Shown: positions 56,604 through 64,000 of the stretch, piece after piece
How positions within the stretch are numbered: position 1 is the stretch's first letter
How the letters are laid out: each line of letters begins with the position of its first letter
Assembly: GCA_964447285.1 (NCBI GenBank)
Contig: CAYURO010000010.1
Span: 1-64,000 of the forward strand
Length of the DNA stretch: 64,000 bases
Direction: 5' to 3'
From: CAJBNH01 sp964447285
GTDB lineage: Bacteria; Myxococcota_A; UBA9042
Notes under the pieces: generated by a model
The model's input: the letters and a program-made list of their open reading frames with translations, nothing else
Databases searched by the model: none
What the model was told of the DNA's origin: nothing
Program-made: the position numbers and the translations under genes

Positions 56604-59600
56604 TCACGCGCGCAGCACGTTGCGCATGGCTACATAGTCAAATCGATGCGCCAGGTCGGACAGATGTTCTGCCAGGCCCGGATGGGTCGACGCGATGACC
56701 GCAATCAGGGCGGTCACTTCGTCCATGCGCGCGGCACCCACCGCTTTGCGCAGCTTCTGCAGCACGTCTTCCGGCAGCGTCAGCACGCTCGCCCACACCG
56801 CTTCCTCGTCGGGCGGTTCCACCACGGCCCGCTCGTGATGGATCGGCATGTCGGCACGCGAAACCCCGCTCAGGTCCAGCACTTCTCGCACCCGGCTGGT
56901 CAGCGACGCCGCGGTGAACGGCTTGGGCAGAAAGTGCGCCTGCGAAGACAGCAGACCCTGGAACACCACGGCATTGTCGGGATAGCCAGACGTGTACAGC
57001 AACTGGACGCCCGGTCGCTCCTTGAGCAGACGCTCGGCCAGCGCGGGGCCGCCCATGCGCGGCATCACCACGTCGGTCAGTAACAGGTCGATGCGGCCTT
57101 CGAAAGCGGCGGCAACTTCCAGGGCCGCCTCGCCGCTGGCCGCCGTCAGCACGGTATACCCGGCGCTCGTCAGCGTTCGAGCGGCCACCCGTCGCAGCGC
57201 GTCCACGTCTTCGACCAGCAGGATGGTCTCGTTTCCCGACGTCGGCTGCTTGCCCTCTACCGCGGGCAGCCCCGCCTCGCCCCCGTCTGCGATCACCCGT
57301 GGCAGCAGGATCTTGAAGGCGGTGCCCTTGCCCACCTCGCTGTAGACCCACACCCCGCCGCCGCTTTGCGTGACGATGCCGTAGACCGTAGACAGCCCGA
57401 GGCCCGTGCCCTTGCCGACCTCCTTGGTCGTGAAGAAGGGTTCGAAAATCCTGGCTTGCGTCTCCTCGTCCATGCCCGAACCGGTGTCCGAGACAGCCAG
57501 CATCACGTAGGGACCCGGCTTCAGCGAGGCCTGTTGGCCCGCGTACTGCTCGGACACGTCGACGTTGGCCGTCTCGATGGTCAGGCGACCGCCCATCGGC
57601 ATCGCGTCGCGGGCATTGACCACCAGATTCATCAGCACCTGTTCGACCTGGCCCGGGTCGGCGATCGTCAGACCCAGGTCGGGCGCGGGAACCCGAACGA
57701 ACTCGATGTCTTCGCGCAGAATCCGCCGCAGCATCTTCTCGACGCCCGCCGTGACCTCGTTCAAGTCCAACGCCACGGGCTGCAGCACCTGCTTGCGGCT
57801 GAAGGCCAGCAGTTGCCGGGTCAGCGCGGCAGCCGACTCGCCCGCGTGCTTGATCTCGAGCAGGTCCTCCCTTTGCGGGCTGTCTTCCGGCACCCCCTCG
57901 AGCGCAAACCGCACGTTGTTCAGGATCACGCACAGCAGGTTGTTGAAGTCGTGGGCAACGCCGCCGGCCAGGCTGCCGATCGCCTCCATCTTCTGCGCCA
58001 CGCGAAGCTGTTCCTTCAGCTTCTCGCGCTCCGTCGCTGCCCGCACCTGTGGCGTCACGTCGCGCACCGTGGCCAGCACCACGAGCTCGCCGGCGATGGC
58101 CGTGCGCGACATCAGCACGGACGCCGGGAAGGTCTCGCCTCCCAGCCGCCGGTGGGTCCAGTCGAACAGGTGGGAACCGTTGGCGACGGCCGCCTGGACC
58201 ATGGCGAGGGCTTTCTCTCGCGAGGACTCGCCATCGGCCTGGATTTCCGGCGAGAGTTCCCAGGGATGCAGCCGCAGGAACGCCTCCTGGTCGGCGACCT
58301 CGAACATCTCGAGCGTGGCCGGATTGGCGCTGGTGAACTGCCCGGTCGTTGGCGAAACCGTCATGATGGCGTCGCTGGACCCCTCGAACAACGTGCGGTG
58401 CCGCTCCTCGCTGGCGAGGAGCGCCTGTTCTGCGCGCTTGCGGTCCGAGACGTCGTGCTGGATGCCCAGGAAGCCGGCGATCTGGCCGTTGTCGTCGCGA
58501 ATCGAGGTGGCAGACCCCTCTACCGTGATCAACGTGCCGTCGCGTTTGCGGTTCGTGACTTCGCCGCGGACCTCGCCGCCCTGGAGGATGTGGGTCCAGA
58601 AGTGCTCGTAGTCGGCAGCATCGAGCAGACCGCTCTTCAGGACGCGCGGCGTCTGCTTGCTGATGATGTCGTCGGCGCGGTGGCCGTACATGGCCGTGAA
58701 GCCTGGATTGACGAAGGTGAAGACGCCGGCTGGGTCGGTCAGGAACACCGCCTCGTGGGTGGTGTCGATGGCTTTGCGCAGTCGATTCAGCTCGGCGTCT
58801 GCGTGCTTGCGCTCGGTCACGTCGCTGACGATGTGCACGGCGCCGGCGAACTCGCTGTGCTCGTCCAGGATCGGGTCGCCCGTGACGACGTAGACCCGGT
58901 CGCCGATGACCAGTTCCTCGGTTTCGCGGTGCAGGCTTTTGCGCGCCCGCATCACCGGGCAGTTCGGGATGGCGCAATTCCTCCCGTGCGCGACCTCCCA
59001 GCACGGCAGTCCGATCACCGCTCCGCAGGGATGCTCGAATACCGCGTCGGCCGCCTTGTTCGACCGAATGACTCGCTGGTTCTTGTCCAACAGCCAGAAT
59101 GCGTCGTTGGCGGCGTCAAAGGTCGCCTGCCACTCGTGCGCGGCCAGTTCGGCCACTGCCTCGGCGCGCTTGCGTTCGCCGACCTCCTGCGTCAGCGCGG
59201 CGGTGCGCTCGGCGACCTTGGACTCGAGCCGTTCGTTCAGCAGGCGCAATTCGTCATGGGCCTTGATCAGCTCCGTGTTGTGCAGCACGGCGTTCTCATA
59301 CGTCGACAGCAACAGGTCCAGGATCTGCAACCGATCGGCCGTGATGAAGAAGCGCTGGCCGGCAAACGAGATGCTGATGCCCATCTCGCTGGTCGATCCC
59401 CTGCGGATCTCTTGATTCGCCAAGACGTTCTGCACGCGCGAGACGAGCACGCGCGGGTCGTACGGCTTGCACAGGAAGTTGTTGGCGCCCGACTCGAGTC
59501 CCTTCACGACGTCGCGGGGGTCTGTCAGAGACGTCAGCAGGATGACGGGCAGGTGGCGCAGGGCCGGGTCGTTGCGCAACGCCCGACACAGGCCATAGCC

Positions 59601-59807
59601 GTCCATCTCGGGCATGACGACGTCCGACACCACGACGTCGATCTCGTGAGCCTGCGCTGCTGCGAGTCCGGCCTTGCCATCCACGGCCGCGACGACGGTG
59701 AAGCCGGCTTCCTCCAGCAGGAACTGCAGATTCGCGCGCTGCGTGGCGCTGTCTTCGACGATGAGAATCGTGGGCGGCACGCGCGCCGCGACCAGGGTGT
59801 CATCCAT
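56604..59807 (-). CDS. Hybrid histidine kinase: REC - three PAS - HisKA - HATPase - REC - helical tail
   Basis: This 1067-residue protein starts at ATG 59807 behind GGAGG. Domains: receiver 1 (~12-130, phospho-Asp in VVVSDVVMPEMDG); a coiled coil; PAS 1 with a Cys-rich loop (CWEVAHGRNCAIPNCPV); PAS 2 (GVFTFVNPGFTAMYGHR); PAS 3; HisKA with the H-box GSLAGGVAHDFNNLL (~620); HATPase (NLVVNARDAMP, DTGSGM, GTGLGLSTVYG); receiver 2 (~860-975, LLLTDVVMPRMGG); and ~90 helical residues that could be a degenerate Hpt. There is no membrane segment, so it is cytoplasmic. The PAS 1 Cys cluster may bind metal or sense redox. It overlaps cheB by 8 bases and precedes the HD-GYP gene. Confidence 0.95.
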   Translation of the reverse strand: MDDTLVAARVPPTILIVEDSATQRANLQFLLEEAGFTVVAAVDGKAGLAAAQAHEIDVVVSDVVMPEMDGYGLCRALRNDPALRHLPVILLTSLTDPRDVVKGLESGANNFLCKPYDPRVLVSRVQNVLANQEIRRGSTSEMGISISFAGQRFFITADRLQILDLLLSTYENAVLHNTELIKAHDELRLLNERLESKVAERTAALTQEVGERKRAEAVAELAAHEWQATFDAANDAFWLLDKNQRVIRSNKAADAVFEHPCGAVIGLPCWEVAHGRNCAIPNCPVMRARKSLHRETEELVIGDRVYVVTGDPILDEHSEFAGAVHIVSDVTERKHADAELNRLRKAIDTTHEAVFLTDPAGVFTFVNPGFTAMYGHRADDIISKQTPRVLKSGLLDAADYEHFWTHILQGGEVRGEVTNRKRDGTLITVEGSATSIRDDNGQIAGFLGIQHDVSDRKRAEQALLASEERHRTLFEGSSDAIMTVSPTTGQFTSANPATLEMFEVADQEAFLRLHPWELSPEIQADGESSREKALAMVQAAVANGSHLFDWTHRRLGGETFPASVLMSRTAIAGELVVLATVRDVTPQVRAATEREKLKEQLRVAQKMEAIGSLAGGVAHDFNNLLCVILNNVRFALEGVPEDSPQREDLLEIKHAGESAAALTRQLLAFSRKQVLQPVALDLNEVTAGVEKMLRRILREDIEFVRVPAPDLGLTIADPGQVEQVLMNLVVNARDAMPMGGRLTIETANVDVSEQYAGQQASLKPGPYVMLAVSDTGSGMDEETQARIFEPFFTTKEVGKGTGLGLSTVYGIVTQSGGGVWVYSEVGKGTAFKILLPRVIADGGEAGLPAVEGKQPTSGNETILLVEDVDALRRVAARTLTSAGYTVLTAASGEAALEVAAAFEGRIDLLLTDVVMPRMGGPALAERLLKERPGVQLLYTSGYPDNAVVFQGLLSSQAHFLPKPFTAASLTSRVREVLDLSGVSRADMPIHHERAVVEPPDEEAVWASVLTLPEDVLQKLRKAVGAARMDEVTALIAVIASTHPGLAEHLSDLAHRFDYVAMRNVLRA

Positions 59808-60879
59808 TTGTCCCTCCAGCAGCGTTCCCGGCGGTTGGCACCGCTGCACTCAACAACTCTGCGATTCGATGAGGCGAGGCCACGTGGCGCGCGGCTCCCA
59901 GGCGAATGGCCTCGGCCGGCATGCCGAATACGACGCAACTCGCCTCGTCCTGCGCCATCGTCAGTGCCCCCATGTCTGCCATTTCCTTGAGTTCGTCCGC
60001 ACCGTCGCGGCCCATTCCGGTCAGCAGCACGCCAATGGCGCGACGGCCATACCGCTGTGCCACGGACTTGAACAACGGACCAATCGCCGGTCTCAAGCCA
60101 TGTTGCGGTGGGTCCTGGGCAAGTTGCAACTCTCCGCGCGGGCCGACCCGCATGTGGTGGTCGTCCGGGGCCACATAGACATGGCCGGGCTGCGGAACCT
60201 GCCCTGCGCATGCCATGGCCACGGGCAGTCCAGACGCCGCCGTCAGCCACGTACACAGCCCGGCCGCGAATCCCGCGGAGATGTGCTGAACGATCAGGAT
60301 GGGCACGGGAAAATCGCGCGGAAGGGCGGTGAGGATCTGCACCAGCGCCGGGGGGCCGCCCGTCGATGCTCCGATCACCACGATGAGGGCGTCGTGCGCC
60401 GCGCGCTCGGTGGGCTTGTCGTATGCCACGACCGCGAGCGTCTGTCCCGAGCTCGCCGAGCGATGCCACCGGCGAACGACTCGGACCTCGGACATCAGCT
60501 TCAAGCTGCTGACGATGGCGGCAGACTCGCGCGCACTCTCTGGGTCGGCCAGTCCGCACGGCTTCTTCAGCAGCGCCAGCGCACCGGCTTCCAGGCCGCG
60601 CAGGGCGGTGTGCACTTCGTTGGACCCCAGGCTGGACGTGCACATCACCACAGGCACCGGCGTCGTCGCCATCAGTCGGCGGGTCGCCTCGATGCCGTCG
60701 ATCCCGGGCAGGTGGATGTCCATCAGGATCACGTCCGGGCGCCGCCGGGCGACGAATTCCAGGGCCGCCTCGCCGCTTTCGACGGCGCCGACCACCTCGA
60801 TCGACGGGTCGGACTCCAGGACGAACACCAGGTAGTCCCGAGTCACCCGCGAGTCCTCGACCACGAGTACGGAGATCAT
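59800..60879 (-). CDS. cheB: Chemotaxis response regulator/protein-glutamate methylesterase CheB
   Basis: This 359-residue protein has a receiver domain (VLVVEDSRVTRDYL, VILMDIHLPGIDG) and a methylesterase domain with the catalytic triad: Ser in IGASTGGPPAL, His in VQHISAGFAAG and Asp in LTGMGRDGADEL. It removes methyl groups from, or deamidates, chemoreceptor glutamates. ATG 60879 follows GGGAG. Its end overlaps the hybrid kinase start by 8 bases; the CheA gene ends 22 bases upstream. No cheR is visible in the window. Confidence 0.96.
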   Translation of the reverse strand: MISVLVVEDSRVTRDYLVFVLESDPSIEVVGAVESGEAALEFVARRRPDVILMDIHLPGIDGIEATRRLMATTPVPVVMCTSSLGSNEVHTALRGLEAGALALLKKPCGLADPESARESAAIVSSLKLMSEVRVVRRWHRSASSGQTLAVVAYDKPTERAAHDALIVVIGASTGGPPALVQILTALPRDFPVPILIVQHISAGFAAGLCTWLTAASGLPVAMACAGQVPQPGHVYVAPDDHHMRVGPRGELQLAQDPPQHGLRPAIGPLFKSVAQRYGRRAIGVLLTGMGRDGADELKEMADMGALTMAQDEASCVVFGMPAEAIRLGAARHVASPHRIAELLSAAVPTAGNAAGGTNG

Positions 60880-60901
60880 GCTGGCTCCCTTGACGTGCAC
60901 G

Positions 60902-63331
60902 TCACAGCAGCCTCCGGATGACCTCGAGCAGATTGGCCTGGTCGAAGTCGGACTTGACGATGTAGGCACTTGCGCCGACCTCGACTCCGTACTCGCGATC
61001 CTTCTGAGAGCCCAGGGCGGTGACCAGCACCACCGGCAACTCACCGAACTTCTTGTCGGCGCGGATCTTCGCCGTCAGCTCGAAGCCGTTCATCCTGGGC
61101 ATGTCGACGTCGGACACCACCAAGTCGAAGGGCTCGACCTTCAGCGTCGTCAGCGCTTCCATCCCATCCACTGTCGCCACCACTTCGTATCCTGCGCCCT
61201 CAAGAATGCCCTTGACCAAGGTGCGGGAGGTGATCGAGTCCTCTGCAATCAGGATGCGGGCCGCGCGCCCGAGGGCCGTGTCGTCGCGAGGCGCGGCGCG
61301 TCCCACGGCCGCGGCTCGACCGGCCGACTCGATCAGATCGGTGGCGTCGAGGATGGGCACCACCGCGCCGTTGCCTGCGATGCACGCCCCGGCCACATTG
61401 CGAACGCGCACCAGCTGTGTGCCAAGGCCCTTGAGCATCACCTCTGCTTCGCCGCGCACTTCGTCGACCAAGAAGGCGACCTGTCGATCGCCAGCGCGCA
61501 CCACGACGACCGGTCGCACCCGGTCGGCCGACCGACCGTCCGCGCCCGACAGCTCCAGGGCATCCCTGAGGCGAACCAACGACATCGGGCGGCCGTCGAC
61601 CGCCATCGTCTGGCGGTTCTCGACGCTGTGGATCTCGTCGGGCTGCACCCGCACCACACGAACGACATGCGCAGTGGGGACGACGAACGGGCGGCCTGCC
61701 GCCTCGACAAAGACGCCGCGAAAGGTCGCCACCGACAACGGCACCAGGATGCGAAAGACCGTGCCGCTGCCCTCCTTCGACGTCACATCGATGGTCCCGC
61801 CCAGCTTCTCGACCTTCTCGCGCACGATGGCGAGGCCCAGGCCGCGCCCCGACAGGTCGGTCAGGATCGGGCTGGTCGACAGCCCAGAGTGGAAGACCAA
61901 GTTGACCAGCTCGTCCGCGGCCGTCCGCGTCGCGTCTTGCGGCGTCAGAAGCCCCAGGCGGATCGCAGACTTGCCCACCTTGACCGGGTCGATTCCGGCA
62001 CCATCGTCGGCCACCGTCAGCTCGACGCGGTTGCCCTCGGCCGCGCGCGCGGTGATGTGGATCGTTCCATGGCTCGCCTTGCCCCGTTCCAACCGCAGGT
62101 CGGGCTTCTCGATCCCGTGATCCACGCAATTCCGCAACAGGTGGGTCAGCGGGTCCTTCAGCTCATCAAGCACCCGGCGGTCGATCTCGATGTCCTCGCC
62201 GGTCACCCGCAGCTCGGCGTCCTTGCCCTGCGCGCGCGCGAGGTCTCGCACCAGTGAGGGCAAAGTGGCCAGCAGGTGCGAACACGGCAGCAGCAAAAGT
62301 CGCTTCGTGTCGTCGAGCAGGCGATCCGCAAGGGCGGCCAGCGACTGGGCATCCTGGTACACCGCCGCCGCCAGACTGCGCAGGGTGTGTTCCAGCGCCC
62401 GCGCGTGCAGCACCTCGGCCTCCAGCCGCTCGGCCAGACCGGCTGCGTCGTCCTTGGCCAGACGCGCGTTGCCCGTCAGCTGCGCGCGACGCTGATTCCA
62501 GCTCGTCAGATCCGCTGCCAATGCGCGAACTTCTGCCGCGCGACCGCCTGCCGTCAGCTTGGCCCCCAGCAGCTCCTCAGCTTCGAGCAGAATCGCTCCC
62601 AGCTTCTGCGTCGACACACGCACCGTGTCGTTGGGTCCGGCGGCCGTCGTCGGCAGCCGCGGCGAGACCCGTGCCGGTTCCTCGGGCGTGTCTGGTTCGG
62701 CGGGCTTCGCCGGCTCTGGCGGGGCGGGGGCGGCCGGCGTCGGTGCTGCTCGATCGCGAAAGAACGCGCGCGCGGCGGGCTTTGGGGGTGTCGTCGGAGC
62801 CAGAATCGCGGCGGGAGGCCGGGGGGGGGCAACGGGTGCCGGCGCGGCAGGGGCGACCTGGTCTGGCGCCGGGGCGGCGACGGGAAGCGGAACGGACGGC
62901 GCGACCGCGGACTCGGCACCGGCCGCGCCGGCCCAACGCTTCAGGGAAGCTAGCGCTTGCCGCTCATGCTGTTGCGTGTCCCCACCGGCGGTCCCGTCCG
63001 GCTTGTCGCACAGCACGGTCAGCAGGCGCAGCGCAGGGTGCACCGCGTCGAGGATCTCGGTCGATGGAACCAGCGCGCCCCGCTTCATCGCCGCGAACAG
63101 GCTCTCGAGTTCGGTGCACAACGACTCGACGGACGCGAGACTGACCGACCTTGCAGCGCCTTTGAGCGAGTGGGCCTCGCGAAAGACCCGCTCGACGATC
63201 GCGGCCCGCTCGGCACCCTCCGAGCGCTCGAGCGCCAGAAGGCCCGACGACATCGCACCGATATGTTCGGCCGCCTCTTCGCGAAAGGTCTCTCGCAGGC
63301 GCGCGAGGAACTGTTGCTTCTTGTCGTCCAT
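60902..63331 (-). CDS. cheA: Chemotaxis histidine kinase CheA with C-terminal receiver
   Basis: This 809-residue protein has an Hpt domain with phospho-His54 (REAHSLKGAARSV), a long Ala/Pro-rich linker (~150-240) in place of a clear P2 domain, a dimerisation region, the kinase core (LLRNCVDHGIEKPDLRLERGK, VADDGAGID, GRGLGLAIVREKVEKLGG), a CheW-like domain (~550-670), and a C-terminal receiver (ILIAEDSITSRTLV, LVVSDVDMPRMNG). This CheA-REC type is common in alternative or Frz-like chemosensory systems. A run of nine G (plus strand, 62821-62829) lies in the linker and could cause frameshifts. Start ATG 63331. Confidence 0.95.
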   Translation of the reverse strand: MDDKKQQFLARLRETFREEAAEHIGAMSSGLLALERSEGAERAAIVERVFREAHSLKGAARSVSLASVESLCTELESLFAAMKRGALVPSTEILDAVHPALRLLTVLCDKPDGTAGGDTQQHERQALASLKRWAGAAGAESAVAPSVPLPVAAPAPDQVAPAAPAPVAPPRPPAAILAPTTPPKPAARAFFRDRAAPTPAAPAPPEPAKPAEPDTPEEPARVSPRLPTTAAGPNDTVRVSTQKLGAILLEAEELLGAKLTAGGRAAEVRALAADLTSWNQRRAQLTGNARLAKDDAAGLAERLEAEVLHARALEHTLRSLAAAVYQDAQSLAALADRLLDDTKRLLLLPCSHLLATLPSLVRDLARAQGKDAELRVTGEDIEIDRRVLDELKDPLTHLLRNCVDHGIEKPDLRLERGKASHGTIHITARAAEGNRVELTVADDGAGIDPVKVGKSAIRLGLLTPQDATRTAADELVNLVFHSGLSTSPILTDLSGRGLGLAIVREKVEKLGGTIDVTSKEGSGTVFRILVPLSVATFRGVFVEAAGRPFVVPTAHVVRVVRVQPDEIHSVENRQTMAVDGRPMSLVRLRDALELSGADGRSADRVRPVVVVRAGDRQVAFLVDEVRGEAEVMLKGLGTQLVRVRNVAGACIAGNGAVVPILDATDLIESAGRAAAVGRAAPRDDTALGRAARILIAEDSITSRTLVKGILEGAGYEVVATVDGMEALTTLKVEPFDLVVSDVDMPRMNGFELTAKIRADKKFGELPVVLVTALGSQKDREYGVEVGASAYIVKSDFDQANLLEVIRRLL

Positions 63332-63382
63332 GGAACGCTCGGCCCCCTTGCTCGGCAAGGCGATGTTCGTCCAGCCCCTCGG

Positions 63383-63931
63383 CTACCTGGCCGCAGACTC
63401 GTCGACCTTGAGTCCGCCGTCCGACAACAGTCGGCCGCCGTCGAGCACCACCAGCATCTGCGGCGTGATGCCCTTCAGAAAGCGATCACGAACCCCTGTG
63501 AGCGTGCGCAGCCCGTCGTGCAGCTCTTGCGCGGCCACCGAACGCAGCCCGTCGATCGTATCCGCGAGCAGCCCGAATTCGGCGTCGCCGTCCTGCAACA
63601 CGATGACCCGGTTGAGCTCGGTCAGCCCGCGCGCGGGCAGGTCGAACAGCTTGCGCAGATCCACGATGGCCAGCACCCGGCCGCGCAGATTCATCACGCC
63701 GGCGATGAAGGGCGGAACGCAGGGCACCGCGGTCACATCCTTGAGTTGGCAGACTTCCCGCACAAACCGCGTCTCGACGGCATAGGTCTCTTCAGCCAGC
63801 GAAAACGCCAACACCTCGACGCGCGCCACGGCGTCCTCGGTTGCTGGGGGCCTGGCGGCGACGCGGGCGCGGGCATCCAGAATTCGCCGCACCTCGTCGC
63901 GAGTTGGCTGAGCATCCTCAAGGGTTGCCAT
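63383..63931 (-). CDS. cheW: Chemotaxis coupling protein CheW
   Basis: This 182-residue protein has a ~38-residue basic N-terminal extension and then a CheW domain: LAFSLAEETYAVETRFVREV, VPPFIAGVMNLRGRVLAIVDLRKLF (the conserved NLRG), and GLLADTIDGL. It joins CheA to receptors. ATG 63931 follows GGAGG within 15 bases. It is upstream of and co-directional with cheA (51-base gap), so the order is cheW-cheA-cheB-hybrid kinase-HD-GYP. Confidence 0.95.
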   Translation of the reverse strand: MATLEDAQPTRDEVRRILDARARVAARPPATEDAVARVEVLAFSLAEETYAVETRFVREVCQLKDVTAVPCVPPFIAGVMNLRGRVLAIVDLRKLFDLPARGLTELNRVIVLQDGDAEFGLLADTIDGLRSVAAQELHDGLRTLTGVRDRFLKGITPQMLVVLDGGRLLSDGGLKVDESAAR

Positions 63932-63934
63932 TGC

Positions 63935-64000
63935 CTATACCTCCCTCTGGTTGCGGATGGACTCGGCCAGCCGCCCGCAGGTCATGCCCTCCGATTCCGG
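63935..64000 (-). CDS. C-terminal end of a further gene in the che operon (partial)
   Basis: The minus-strand frame running in from the window edge encodes 21 residues (ending RLAESIRNQREV) and stops with TAG at 63937-63935, three bases before the cheW ATG. The tight spacing suggests a co-transcribed gene, perhaps a chemoreceptor or cheR, but the fragment is too short to identify. Confidence 0.4.
   Translation of the reverse strand, partial: PESEGMTCGRLAESIRNQREV

Noticed and set aside
1..64000. CRISPR arrays, rRNA, tRNA, insertion sequences, prophage
   Set aside because: I saw no regularly spaced repeats, no tRNA-like cloverleaf, no transposase or integrase motif, and no phage structural gene. 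The fibre-like repeats at ~32830-33030 are part of a secreted protein.

Overview
The window is high-GC, densely packed bacterial DNA with about 50 protein genes and no RNA genes that I can recognise. Three things point to a Myxococcota-like (former Deltaproteobacteria) genome, although no single-copy marker settles the taxon. There are many lipoproteins with Asp/Pro- or Ala/Pro-rich linkers and Cys-rich repeat domains. There are serine/threonine kinases, including one fused to a sigma-54 activator. There is also a TonB-dependent receptor that carries its own TonB-C-like domain.

Layout. 1-3697: the end of an unidentified gene, a secreted protein, an endonuclease/exonuclease/phosphatase-fold protein and another secreted protein. 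3792-8278: menE, menC and menA on the minus strand, with a PlsC-type acyltransferase on the plus strand between menE and menC. 8279-14852: a 773-bp non-coding stretch, then two tandem paralogous Cys-rich lipoproteins with C-terminal DUF1566-like domains; this block separates the two menaquinone groups. 15003-22997: a tightly coupled minus-strand operon (hotdog thioesterase, GbsR/MarR-like regulator, polyprenyl diphosphate synthase, DAHP synthase, MenF, fused MenD-MenH, MenB). 23084-30091: a radical SAM protein, a Ser/Thr kinase and a 1689-residue kinase/ATPase/TPR/GAF/sigma-54 activator, reading into that operon. 30201-34241: a Dicty-repeat lipoprotein and a divergent secreted P-domain protein.

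34248-37401: CinA, a cyclophilin lipoprotein and a divergent tetrahaem lipoprotein. 37462-39499: a Tae4-like peptidoglycan amidase with a peptidoglycan-binding domain, and a WG-repeat partner. 39686-40732: peptide deformylase and a GcvR-like double-ACT protein. 40846-46821: exbB-exbD-tonB-lipoprotein, divergent from a TonB-dependent receptor. 46787-49166: a small coiled-coil protein, a HTH protein fused to a photoactive-yellow-protein-like PAS domain, a ComEC-like metallo-beta-lactamase lipoprotein and a TfoX-N protein. 49230-55372: a helical-repeat protein overlapping a zinc phospholipase C-like protein, CyaY divergent from CysK, and two secreted or lipoprotein genes. 55503-64000: a signalling block (HD-GYP response regulator, hybrid histidine kinase, CheB, CheA-REC, CheW).

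Together the men genes encode classical menaquinone synthesis from chorismate to demethylmenaquinone. MenH is present as a fusion, the hotdog protein is a candidate DHNA-CoA thioesterase, and the final methyltransferase MenG/UbiE is not in the window. DAHP synthase and a polyprenyl synthase in the same operon would supply the aromatic precursor and the side chain. Several start regions share a promoter-like pattern, TTGNNN-N17-TAGNNT, which I read by eye. The most interesting items are the HTH-PYP protein, the Tae4-like effector candidate with its WG-repeat neighbour, the MenD-MenH fusion operon, and the kinase/radical SAM/sigma-54 cluster feeding into it.
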